A stretch of 64,000 bases of DNA from the NCBI GenBank assembly GCA_910584235.1, contig CAJTZD010000005.1:1-64000 (forward strand). The letters run 5' to 3'. This DNA comes from an uncultured Acetatifactor sp. (lineage in GTDB: Bacteria; Bacillota; Clostridia; Lachnospirales; Lachnospiraceae). The notes beneath the pieces are model-generated. The model made no database searches, was not told the origin of the DNA, and saw nothing but the letters and a program-made list of their open reading frames with translations. Made by a program: the position numbers and the translations under genes. This document shows, piece after piece, positions 1 through 7,308 of the stretch; position 1 is the stretch's first letter, and each line of letters opens with the position of its first letter.

Positions 1-129
1 TTCAAGGTGTTTATATCAAAATGTAAGTCTAAAATATTTGCGGAACTATAGTTTATTATAGCAGGTTATTTATATGACAGCAAGGGCTAAGAATATTTTT
101 CAGACAGTTCCCCCTGTGTCCCGGAACAA

Positions 130-768
130 TTATGAAGTACCTGCTTCACTTAAAAATAGTGCAATTGCGCTTTCCGTACCAGACTGCATAAGGTTTTGAA
201 ATAACTGTACTTTCTCCATCTGTATATCGCTTGCTTTTATTTTTAATGCGTCCAACAAAAATGTATGCTCCAGTATAACCACCAGTTCTTCTTTGGCAGC
301 CTCCGGAATCTCTGTCCCTTTATCCTTTTCAAATTGTCTAAAATAAGATTCCAATTCAGCATGCATAATTTCATGTGTCAAAATTGAAATCGTAGTTTCG
401 ATTTCCTCTGTATCATTTACCAGAACATAAAAACCGTCATCATATTCAAGCGCATATCCGGTGAGATTCTCGCCATTGGGAATCATGATTTCAGTTCCTA
501 TCAGCACCGCAACAATTCTGTCAAAGGGTACCGTATATAATCGATGTCTTCTAAGCCATCTTTCATAACATTCAAAATATGCATTACGTTCCGTATATGA
601 AACTATTTTTTCGATTCTCTGATTTGCTGCCTCTTTTCCACTTAAAACAAGAGATATGATTATTCTCCGCATCAAAGCTAAAAAATCAGCATATTCCTCT
701 CTCAATACGATTCTTCTATTATAATCATTTATCCAGTTATCCACCTTAGTGCTGTAAATTATATGCAT
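130..768 (-). CDS. HExxH metallopeptidase-like protein of the radical SAM peptide locus
   Basis: This is a 212-residue protein that I cannot assign to a named family. A zinc-peptidase HExxH motif is visible at H132-E133-H136 (THEIMHAELE). Glutamates at 160-161, about 25 residues on, could supply the third ligand as in gluzincins. There is no signal peptide or membrane segment, so it is probably cytoplasmic. The start is supported by AGGAGG five bases before the ATG. It is the last gene of a minus-strand operon: radical SAM enzyme, small precursor peptide, this protein. The position suggests a role in leader removal or peptide turnover (inference). A toxin/immunity or ImmA-like protease role is also possible. 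The gene is AT-rich like the rest of the first 2.4 kb. Confidence 0.7.
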   Translation of the reverse strand: MHIIYSTKVDNWINDYNRRIVLREEYADFLALMRRIIISLVLSGKEAANQRIEKIVSYTERNAYFECYERWLRRHRLYTVPFDRIVAVLIGTEIMIPNGENLTGYALEYDDGFYVLVNDTEEIETTISILTHEIMHAELESYFRQFEKDKGTEIPEAAKEELVVILEHTFLLDALKIKASDIQMEKVQLFQNLMQSGTESAIALFLSEAGTS

Positions 769-783
769 TTTTCCTCCTAAAAC

Positions 784-815
784 TGCCTCCCATTATGCAG
801 AGCATATGGGAGGCA
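784..815 (-). terminator. Hairpin between precursor and peptidase genes (possible attenuator)
   Basis: A near-perfect inverted repeat (TGCCTCCCAT...ATGGGAGGCA with one bulge and a 3-4 base loop) lies between the precursor stop and the peptidase start. In the direction of transcription it is followed only by a short TTTT, so it looks like a partial terminator or RNA-processing signal. Such a signal would let the peptide be made in excess over the downstream gene. Confidence 0.5.
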
Positions 816-847
816 CAGTCTTAGCCCAGCTTAAAGCAGCCACTGCT

Positions 848-967
848 TTAGTTCATGGGCGTTACGCATGAATCAAAGTGACCGTTTATGTAGACATTTG
901 TGTGGCCACCCAAAAGTTCACTCTGATCCAGCTTTTCCAAAATCTCTTTCAACTGTAAGTTCGTCAT
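848..967 (-). CDS. Small RiPP-like precursor peptide with Gly-Gly leader (39 aa)
   Basis: This short gene has a very strong ribosome binding site (GAGGAGG, seven bases before the ATG). It begins 31 bases after the stop of the radical SAM gene on the same strand. The product has an amphipathic leader, LKEILEKLDQSELLGG, ending in a classic double-glycine cleavage site. The predicted 18-residue core is HTNVYINGHFDSCVTPMN, with one Cys, two His and two aromatic residues. Size, leader type and neighbours fit a ribosomally made peptide modified by the adjacent radical SAM/SPASM enzyme. The core matches no RiPP class I can name. YIN and FDS resemble the aromatic-X-X motifs used for three-residue cyclophanes, and the Cys could form a thioether. 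Both ideas are inference. No PCAT-type transporter is visible in the window. Confidence 0.75.
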   Translation of the reverse strand: MTNLQLKEILEKLDQSELLGGHTNVYINGHFDSCVTPMN

Positions 968-998
968 TTCAGCACCTCCTCTCCTGTGTCATTTTATA

Positions 999-2381
999 CT
1001 AAAAGCTGCTCTGTAAAAAATTCATCACAGCTTCCGTATCATTATGTATCATCCAGATGAATTCACTATACACATGCTTATAGAATTCACAAAGCATTGA
1101 TTTCTCTGACACACCTCCAGTCTCGCTATAAACCCTGCAGGGACACGAACAGCAAAATTTCTTCCATGGACAATTCCTGCACTCCTCGACCAGAGTTGTC
1201 TGTCTGTTTCTCATTGTCTGAAACCAAGCATCCTCCTGGATATTTTTTTCTATATCAATGTTTTGCATATTGACATTTCCTATACAGCCTTTGTCAATAA
1301 AGCAGGATTCTTGGCACAGATAAATATTACCATTTGGAACAACAAACAATTGATTCATGCCTGCGCCGCAAGGTTCCTTGTAACACATAAAGGGATGAAA
1401 TAGCAATAAGCTTAAAAAGTAATACATAGCATTCGCCTCATAGTACTGCCTATCCTGCAGCATTTGCTTGCAAAAAGCCACATACTCTTTGGCAATCTCT
1501 TCCATACTAATTGTGTCTGCCAGAACCTCTTTGCCTCTTCCAATTGCACTGATAAGGTTAGCGCGGAATTGATTACATCCTGTAAAGGCAAGCAAGTCTT
1601 TTACGCTCTTAAATTGCCCTTTTCGATGGATCACTGATATTGTACTATAGCGAATCCCGCTCTCTTTCAATAACTGAATGTTATTGACCACTTCATCAAA
1701 AGTACTTCTTCCGTCAGCATAGATTCTGTTGTCGTTGAATTCCCCCACCCCGTCCAGGCTTAACCCAACAGAAAATTTATATGCCTTAAAAAAAGCAATC
1801 ATTTCTGCCGTTAAAAGCGTTCCGTTTGTTTGGACAGTGAATCCTACTTTCTTTCCTGCCTTCTCTGCGATATGGAGGATTTGCGGCACTGCCTTGCTTA
1901 TCATATTATAATTGAGCAAGGCTTCTCCCCCATTGAATTCCACGCAAACCGATGTACTGCATTTTTCAAGTGCAATAAACTTTTCAAAGGCTTTAACTGC
2001 TGTCTCGCTGCTCATATTTTCGCCGCAATTCGTAGCACTTTCAAAGCAATATCTGCACCTCAGATTACATTTCTCGGAAGTTTCTAAAATCAATAAGTTA
2101 AACTCTTCGTACTTTGCTTCATCAGAAACCTGGCTTATTAATTTATCTTCCATTAACTGATCATATATTGGGCCATTGCTGCCAATACGTATACCAGTGT
2201 TTTCTGTCTCAGCCATTTTAGCTAACTCTCTATAGCCGGAATCTATCTTCCAGACTCCAGTATCGATATTCAGCACCAAAGCCTCTTCGCCTCTTTGCTC
2301 AAACATAAAATTGTAGCTTTGCTCTTTACCGTTCGATCCCTCTCTCTGTTCGATGATGAGTGTTTTGATAATCCGCCCCAT
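999..2381 (-). CDS. Radical SAM/SPASM peptide maturase
   Basis: A 460-residue radical SAM enzyme. The CxxxCxxC cluster motif is C105-C109-C112 (CNLRCRYC). It is followed by an FNGGEALLN motif that corresponds to the GGEP SAM-binding motif, and by QTNGT. The C-terminal third (about 330-445) is a SPASM domain with many cysteines (CYKEPCGAG, NGNIYLCQESC, CRNCPWKKFCCSC, MLCEFY), able to hold two auxiliary 4Fe-4S clusters. The first 90 residues precede the barrel and may hold a leader-recognition region (not verified). The family modifies ribosomal peptides or proteins. The 39-residue peptide just downstream is the obvious substrate. The ATG is preceded by AAGGCGG. The gene is divergent from the HTH-TPR regulator, with a 199 bp shared promoter region. 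Confidence 0.88.
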   Translation of the reverse strand: MGRIIKTLIIEQREGSNGKEQSYNFMFEQRGEEALVLNIDTGVWKIDSGYRELAKMAETENTGIRIGSNGPIYDQLMEDKLISQVSDEAKYEEFNLLILETSEKCNLRCRYCFESATNCGENMSSETAVKAFEKFIALEKCSTSVCVEFNGGEALLNYNMISKAVPQILHIAEKAGKKVGFTVQTNGTLLTAEMIAFFKAYKFSVGLSLDGVGEFNDNRIYADGRSTFDEVVNNIQLLKESGIRYSTISVIHRKGQFKSVKDLLAFTGCNQFRANLISAIGRGKEVLADTISMEEIAKEYVAFCKQMLQDRQYYEANAMYYFLSLLLFHPFMCYKEPCGAGMNQLFVVPNGNIYLCQESCFIDKGCIGNVNMQNIDIEKNIQEDAWFQTMRNRQTTLVEECRNCPWKKFCCSCPCRVYSETGGVSEKSMLCEFYKHVYSEFIWMIHNDTEAVMNFLQSSF

Positions 2382-2435
2382 CTTTATATACCGCCTTTCT
2401 GCTGCCTTTTTATCTCTCGCTTGGAACTAAATACA

Positions 2436-2470
2436 GTTTAATCCTTAACCATCCCGTTTACCACTAACCA
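2436..2470. promoter_or_regulatory. Imperfect direct repeat upstream of the radical SAM gene
   Basis: GTTTA occurs at 2436 and 2456 (20 bp apart) and TAACCA at 2446 and 2465 (19 bp apart), forming an imperfect repeat about two helical turns apart. It lies 55-90 bp upstream of the radical SAM start. It could be a regulator site for the maturase operon, since no clear -35/-10 pair is seen there. The assignment is weak. Confidence 0.3.
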
Positions 2471-2485
2471 GACAGAAATCTTTTT

Positions 2486-2506
2486 GTTTCCATTTAGGTT
2501 GAGTAC
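2486..2506 (+). promoter_or_regulatory. Shared regulatory motif, copy A
   Basis: The 21 bp beginning GTTTCCATTTA and continuing GTTGA agree at 18 of 21 positions with a second copy at 4866-4886 in the same orientation. This copy ends directly against the -35 box of the regulator gene, the usual place for an activator site. It also lies between the divergent maturase operon and the regulator, so it could serve both. Confidence 0.6.
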
Positions 2507-2535
2507 TTGCATTCTGTAGTCTTTCGTAATATAAT
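2507..2535 (+). promoter_or_regulatory. Predicted promoter of the HTH-TPR regulator gene
   Basis: TTGCAT (2507-2512), a 17 bp spacer and a perfect TATAAT (2530-2535) predict a start site near 2542, about 40 bases before the regulator ATG. Motif A abuts its upstream edge. Confidence 0.6.
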
Positions 2536-2580
2536 TATTTCTGTCACTAAAAACCAAACACACCCGATGGAGGATATCTC

Positions 2581-4488
2581 ATGCCAGTACATAACGCCAA
2601 TCTGCTTATCAGGGAAGCCAGGATAAAAGCCGGACTCACGCAAGAACAGCTCTCCGAGGGCATCTGCACGCCGCAGGCGCTCTCCCGGATAGAGACTGGC
2701 ACGGCAAACGTCAGCCACGTCACCTTTCAGGCTCTTATGGAGCGCGCCGGGGTACAATATGGCCGTTTTCCGGTCTTCAGCAGCCGGGATGGGTTTGAAT
2801 GCTTCTATGGATTGAAGCGTGTCCGTCTCTATCTGGATGCCTGGCAGTTAGAGTCTGCCTATGAAGAGCTTGGCAAGCTGGAGGAGAAGAACTGGGCCGA
2901 CAACCGGCTATACTATCAGGAGTGGCTGCTGCTCCACTGCAGACTGCAATTTCTTTCGGGGTGCTGCTCTCATCAGGAGAATTATGACACTCTGCTGGAC
3001 GCACTGCATATAACGAGGCCGGATATTGACTTGTCGGACTTTCATGCGCTCCTCCTATCGCAGAATGAGATTCAGCTTTTGACATTAATAGCCCAGGAGG
3101 CTCTATACCTGGATATGGCGATGCTCTGCCGCCAGATTTGTGCACAGTTGGATACCTGTCTGGCGGACAGTACCTTTGCACTGATCGAAAAAGAGAGGAT
3201 GCAGGCGGATGCTGCCATTGTTTATGTAAAATATCTGATTGGAGTAAAAGACTTTGACAATGCTTTTGAATTGGCTGACGCTTATCGCAAAAAGGCTGCT
3301 GTGAATACCTATGACGCACCTCTAATTGAACTGACCTTTCTGGCCGGATTATGCTGTCATTATGCCGAAAAGACCGAACTTGCGGATACACATATAAAAG
3401 CAGCCATTTACTCTGCCCAGGCAATCGAAAGCTGCTATGCCACCCGATGCAGGGATTATCTTGAAAAGGAGACTGAATATCGGATTACCGGGAGCATGAA
3501 AGACTTTCCTACACTTCCTTTAACGGCATTCCCGGCAAAAGTTTTCACGGATTCCGTCCATGTAACGGACGGAATCCGTGAAGCAGATACCGTGAATGCC
3601 TATACCTTAGGGCACCTGATTCAAGATTTGCGCTTGGAACAGAATGTCAGTCAATCGGTTCTGTGTCATGGTTTGTGCAGTAAATCAAAGCTTTCCAAGA
3701 TAGAGAATGATTCTCTGCAGCCCGATGTTGCCCTTGCTGCTGCCCTATTGCAGCGGCTGGGTATCTCTGGAAAAATTTTCCCTTTTTGGGGAAATAGAAA
3801 AGATGCTGAATTTTATGATTTGCACTTCAAAATAACTCATTTTCAAAATATACCAAAAGAAAAAATTGCGAATTATTGTAAAAAAATTGAACAGCTTCTT
3901 GATAAAGATGATATTCTATACCGCCAAGAGTATCTTAGTAGCATAGCCTTTCAACAAGACTCTCCGGATGAAAGAATCCATAGTCTGTTAGAAGCGTTAA
4001 AACTGACTCTACCGGATTTCGACATTCACCAAATTTGCAACTATCGGCTAACTTGTGAGGAACTATCCATTCTGAATAATATTGCCCATGAGTACAGATG
4101 CACCAAAGATTCACACCTATGCTCTTTATACTTCCTGCAGATATTAGCCTATCTAGAATTTACAAAGCCAGATATTTTACTTCAAGTTAATATTTTACCT
4201 TTCACCGGTTTTATGTACTGCCATAGCCTATATATATTAAAACTTTATAATGAGGCTTCCACACTCCCTACCCTATTCAATATGGATATCATGAAGTACT
4301 TCACCAATGGTTATGCATATTTTTTGTTTTGCTATTCGCAGGCTTTAGGCGAGTGTATGTGCTATAAAGAAGCACATATTGCCGCTATACAATCATATGC
4401 TATCAATACTTTAATGAATCTTCATAAAAATGCCACTTTATTAAAGAAATATTTTAAGGAAGACTTCTCTATAGAACTTATTTATTGA
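2581..4488 (+). CDS. Tandem HTH-TPR (RRNPP/Rgg-like) transcriptional regulator
   Basis: A 635-residue protein containing two complete XRE-type HTH plus helical-repeat units in tandem. The first HTH is at about 7-60 (REARIKAGLTQEQLSE, LSRIETG) and the second at about 342-397 (LIQDLRLEQNVSQ, LSKIEND). The units remain alignable after each HTH: FPVFSSRDGFECFYG with FPFWGNRKDAEFYD, and LLDALHITRPDIDL with LLEALKLTLPDFDI. The helical parts resemble the TPR folds of Rgg, PlcR and NprR regulators, which bind short exported peptides. The start is set by GGAGG seven bases before the ATG. The DNA becomes markedly AT-rich after about 3780, inside the second unit. It is divergent from the peptide maturase operon, and its 3' end overlaps the convergent gene for a small exported peptide by 7 bp. 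The likely job is to control the maturase operon in response to a peptide (inference). Confidence 0.8.
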   Translation: MPVHNANLLIREARIKAGLTQEQLSEGICTPQALSRIETGTANVSHVTFQALMERAGVQYGRFPVFSSRDGFECFYGLKRVRLYLDAWQLESAYEELGKLEEKNWADNRLYYQEWLLLHCRLQFLSGCCSHQENYDTLLDALHITRPDIDLSDFHALLLSQNEIQLLTLIAQEALYLDMAMLCRQICAQLDTCLADSTFALIEKERMQADAAIVYVKYLIGVKDFDNAFELADAYRKKAAVNTYDAPLIELTFLAGLCCHYAEKTELADTHIKAAIYSAQAIESCYATRCRDYLEKETEYRITGSMKDFPTLPLTAFPAKVFTDSVHVTDGIREADTVNAYTLGHLIQDLRLEQNVSQSVLCHGLCSKSKLSKIENDSLQPDVALAAALLQRLGISGKIFPFWGNRKDAEFYDLHFKITHFQNIPKEKIANYCKKIEQLLDKDDILYRQEYLSSIAFQQDSPDERIHSLLEALKLTLPDFDIHQICNYRLTCEELSILNNIAHEYRCTKDSHLCSLYFLQILAYLEFTKPDILLQVNILPFTGFMYCHSLYILKLYNEASTLPTLFNMDIMKYFTNGYAYFLFCYSQALGECMCYKEAHIAAIQSYAINTLMNLHKNATLLKKYFKEDFSIELIY

Positions 4489-4709
4489 CCAGCCTTAACG
4501 AGATTATCTTCCTCCCAATCCCCACAGGGCATAATCCCCTCATCGCCCTCATTGCCCGTCCCAGACTGCTCGCTCCCGGTCAGGACCTCCCCGGGCAAGT
4601 CTCCCTCGCCAGTCCCTGTGGGAGACAGCACTGCCGGAGCCAGCAGCAGACTTGCAACCAAAGCTTGTGTCAGAATCTTCTTGATCCCATTTTTCCATTT
4701 CATACCCAT
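4482..4709 (-). CDS. Small exported peptide, candidate signal of the adjacent regulator
   Basis: A 75-residue product with a Lys-rich start (MKWKNGIKK) and a hydrophobic stretch at about 13-30 (ALVASLLLAPAVLS), which together form a Sec signal peptide. The rest is acidic and Gly-rich and ends near PCGDWEEDNLVKAGQ. A GGAG ribosome site lies eight bases before the ATG; a second ATG two codons in could also be used. It runs convergent to the HTH-TPR regulator and overlaps its stop by 7 bp. RRNPP regulators are often next to genes for exported pro-peptides of this kind, which is the basis for the proposal. It is not AgrD-like, because no PEE-type C-terminal motif is seen. Other small secreted roles remain possible. 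Confidence 0.6.
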   Translation of the reverse strand: MGMKWKNGIKKILTQALVASLLLAPAVLSPTGTGEGDLPGEVLTGSEQSGTGNEGDEGIMPCGDWEEDNLVKAGQ

Positions 4710-4865
4710 ATCAATCTTCTCCTTTGTGATATTATTTTACAGCACCCATTATGCCATTCGGCATTTCCTGCCTTGAGTATGGACATGTTATACCACGGCT
4801 GTATCTTAAGATTGATTATAGCAGCATAATAAACCAGATAGAATATCCTGATCGGAAAACATTCT

Positions 4866-4886
4866 GTTTCCATTTATGTTGAATGC
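4866..4886 (+). promoter_or_regulatory. Shared regulatory motif, copy B
   Basis: A second copy of the motif at 2486-2506 (18 of 21 positions identical, including an 11 bp and a 5 bp exact block). It lies 83 bp upstream of the Pro-rich ORF start on the plus strand and 157 bp upstream of the exported-peptide start on the minus strand. A TATAAT stands at 4933-4938 downstream of it, without a convincing -35. Confidence 0.55.
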
Positions 4887-4968
4887 AGCAATAAAGTATC
4901 ATAAATCGGTGGCAAATTTGACCGTTCGTGAGTATAATAAAAGAAAAGGTTCCCCCAGGAGACCGGCT

Positions 4969-5448
4969 ATGGCAATCACATCCCTGGACATTCTGAATCT
5001 GTCGCATTCTCTGAAAGACATCTGCGAGGTAAACTGCAATACCCCCGAATGCCTTTCGCAGGCTTTGAAGCTATTGATGCAGTACAACCTGATTCAGGCG
5101 AATCTGCAGTTTTCCAGACAGTTCTGTCAGGCTGCCGATGCCCAGGCCTGTCTCCCAACCGCGCCCGTTACCCGCGCGCCAGCTTCCCCAGCCACACCCT
5201 GCGCACACGCTTTTGTTCTTCCTGCCGCCCCTGACACGCACACTTCCGTTTTTCCTACTGCTCCGGACACGCATGCTTCCACTGCATCCGCGGATCCCTG
5301 CCCTCAGGCTCCCGCTGCGCCTACGGATCCCTGCCCGCGCAGCCTTGCTATGCCTGATGCTCCCGTCTCCCCTAGTTCCCCTGCCACTGACAGGCCTCCC
5401 ATCCGGCTCGACATCGGCGACCCGTTTCTGGCGGACTATGAGGAATAG
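4969..5448 (+). CDS. Hypothetical protein with helical N-terminus and Pro/Ala/Thr-rich tail
   Basis: A 159-residue protein of unknown function. The chosen ATG follows CCAGGAGA with good spacing; an upstream in-frame ATG at 4876 has no such site. The first 55 residues look helical and polar (DILNLSHSLKDICEVNC, ALKLLMQYNLIQANLQ). Then comes about 80 residues of low-complexity Pro/Ala/Thr/Asp sequence with near-repeats (APDTHTS, APDTHAS, DPCPQAP, DPCPRS). The last 18 residues (IRLDIGDPFLADYEE) look structured again. No signal peptide is visible. Motif B lies upstream, so it may belong to the same regulon as the peptide locus. Its 3' end overlaps the ATPase remnant on the other strand by 13 bp. 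Confidence 0.5.
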   Translation: MAITSLDILNLSHSLKDICEVNCNTPECLSQALKLLMQYNLIQANLQFSRQFCQAADAQACLPTAPVTRAPASPATPCAHAFVLPAAPDTHTSVFPTAPDTHASTASADPCPQAPAAPTDPCPRSLAMPDAPVSPSSPATDRPPIRLDIGDPFLADYEE

Positions 5449-5933
5449 TTATAGAGATCTTCCAATGTCAGCAGCGTGACCTCTCCCTGTTTTTCGGCTT
5501 CCAGTAATGCCGGCGTAAAACCGCCTTTTGAAAAAATGTAATAGTGAAAGTTCGCGCCTCCCCGGAACACCTCCGCATATCTGCGGAGCAGTTCCAGCTC
5601 TTCTGTCCCAATCCTTTCGTTTCGATATTTGCAGGAGCCGATGAGATATTCATTCCCCTCTGTCGGCGTGCCCACAATGTCGATCTGCACCTCTTTGCAG
5701 GTCTTTGGATCCGTTCCCCACCACTGCCCTATACCGCTTAGCAGCATGGGGAGATTCTTCGCATATCGCAGCAGATACTCCCGGCACATCTTCTCAAAGA
5801 CCAGACACATGTAATCCGGGTAGAACCGCTTTACTGCCTGTTCATAGACAAGCCGCATCCGTCCCGCGCTGATGACGGACATATTCCTGGGAACGAAACG
5901 ATACCAGAATCGGAAAAAGTCTTCCTTTATCTG
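5436..5933 (-). pseudogene. C-terminal remnant of a DUF234-type AAA ATPase
   Basis: The open frame encodes only the C-terminal nuclease-fold part of an archaeal-type ATPase with a DUF234 domain: FEKMCREYLLRYA, then VQIDIVG and CKYRNE, the D...(E/C)xK core of a PD-(D/E)xK fold. Family-like sequence continues upstream of the first ATG (5882) as QIKEDFFRFWYRFVPRN and is cut by an in-frame TAG just beyond 5933. The whole N-terminal ATPase half, about 300 residues, is missing. This is best read as a decayed gene. The next gene upstream is an intact ATPase of a related but distinct family, so this is not part of it. Confidence 0.65.
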
Positions 5934-6012
5934 CTACAGCATTTCTGTAAACAAAAGGATGACAAGTAAATTGATGTCCGCTAAACCGGGCACGGGGTAT
6001 AGGAATGAATTT

Positions 6013-7221
6013 TCAATATTCTTTCCTCAAAAGAAAATCCGCCAAATGCACGATCCTCACGCCGTTGATATTGCTGCCTGCGGCAAGTTCGTCAAGGGTG
6101 ACGATATACTTCGGATAGTGGTCTCTGATTTCAAGAAGATTTGCAAGCTCGCGGTCAGATTCCTCCGGCAGGTTGCGGCACACCTGCACATAAATGCGCT
6201 CATCCCGCCGTACCCCCACAAAGTCGATCTCTTTCGTCTCGTTCTTGCCGATATACACCTGGTAGCCCTTTCTTCGCAGTTCGAAATATACAATATTTTC
6301 AAGCATAGCCGCAACGGCTGTAGGGTGAAATCCCATCATGCAATATTTCAGAGAAGCATCGGCAAGATAAAATTTCTCCTGGGTTTTCAGCACGGATTTT
6401 CCCTGCAGGTCGTACCGCTGACAGCGGTAGATGACAAAGGCTTTTTCCAGCCATTCCAGATAGTTGTACACCGATTCCACAGAGAGGGAGCGCCCCTCGC
6501 TTTTCAGGAACTTCACGATAGCGTTAGCGGAAAAGGTCTTGCCCACGTTTTCAACCACATATTTTACAACGCGGTTGAATAGATCAAAGTTTGTGATATG
6601 ATGTCGTTTCGTTATATCGCTTGTGATAACGGAATGGTATATGCCCTCAATGATCTGATAGGCAGTTCTTTGATCAAACTGACTCAGCGCCACAACCGGG
6701 AAGCCGCCCATGCGAATGTATTCGGCAAGCATTTCTTTGGGCGTGGCTCCGCTTTCTTTTTTGAACTCGATATACTCGGCAAAGGACAGAGTAAACACAG
6801 GAATAGAGACATATCGTCCTGTCAGATAGGTGGATATCTCACTTGACATCAGCCTGGAATTGGATCCGGTTACATACAGATCCGTATTGGCGTTTTCAAG
6901 CAGACTGTTGACGGCTTTTTCCCAACCGGTGATTTCCTGCACTTCGTCCAGCAAGAGATAATACCGCTCTCCATCGGTCATTTTCTCCCTGATACCATGG
7001 TACATATCCTTATCCGTCATGCCATCGTCAAAATCCTCTGAGGTATAGCACATGCGGATGATGTGGTCTGCAGGAATGCCGCTTTTTATCAAATCATTCT
7101 GCAGCATTTCCAAAATTGTGGATTTTCCGCAGCGGCGTATACCCGCTAGGATTTTCACCAGCGGCACGTCACGATAAGTTTTCAGCATATCTAAATAGTG
7201 GGGTCTAATAATAATTTTCAT
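6013..7221 (-). CDS. AAA family ATPase with DUF4143-type C-terminal domain
   Basis: A 402-residue ATP-binding protein. Walker A is GIRRCGKST (27-35) and Walker B is YYLLLDEVQE with D92-E93. The sequence LYVTGSNSRLMSSEISTYLTGRY is typical of AAA_14 proteins. The C-terminal half carries a winged-helix-like region and a restriction-fold region around TKEIDFVG. The chosen start (MKIIIRPHY) has AAGGAGG seven bases upstream; an in-frame codon 16 residues earlier has none. The function of this abundant family is unclear; defence or toxin-related roles have been suggested. It stands as a single gene. Confidence 0.8.
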   Translation of the reverse strand: MKIIIRPHYLDMLKTYRDVPLVKILAGIRRCGKSTILEMLQNDLIKSGIPADHIIRMCYTSEDFDDGMTDKDMYHGIREKMTDGERYYLLLDEVQEITGWEKAVNSLLENANTDLYVTGSNSRLMSSEISTYLTGRYVSIPVFTLSFAEYIEFKKESGATPKEMLAEYIRMGGFPVVALSQFDQRTAYQIIEGIYHSVITSDITKRHHITNFDLFNRVVKYVVENVGKTFSANAIVKFLKSEGRSLSVESVYNYLEWLEKAFVIYRCQRYDLQGKSVLKTQEKFYLADASLKYCMMGFHPTAVAAMLENIVYFELRRKGYQVYIGKNETKEIDFVGVRRDERIYVQVCRNLPEESDRELANLLEIRDHYPKYIVTLDELAAGSNINGVRIVHLADFLLRKEY

Positions 7222-7308
7222 AGATGCCTCCTTTTTATTAGTATATGTAAAAAACTTTGGAACAGTCAATAGTTTTTTCTTTTATACCATAAAAACTTTC
7301 CCATGTGT

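Noticed and set aside
2777..3424. 215-codon minus-strand frame
   Set aside because: Shadow of the HTH-TPR regulator, with no ribosome site and no motif.
4482..4709. AgrD-type cyclic autoinducer
   Set aside because: No AgrB or AgrC neighbours and no Cys-x(3-4)-hydrophobic core followed by an acidic PEE-type tail.
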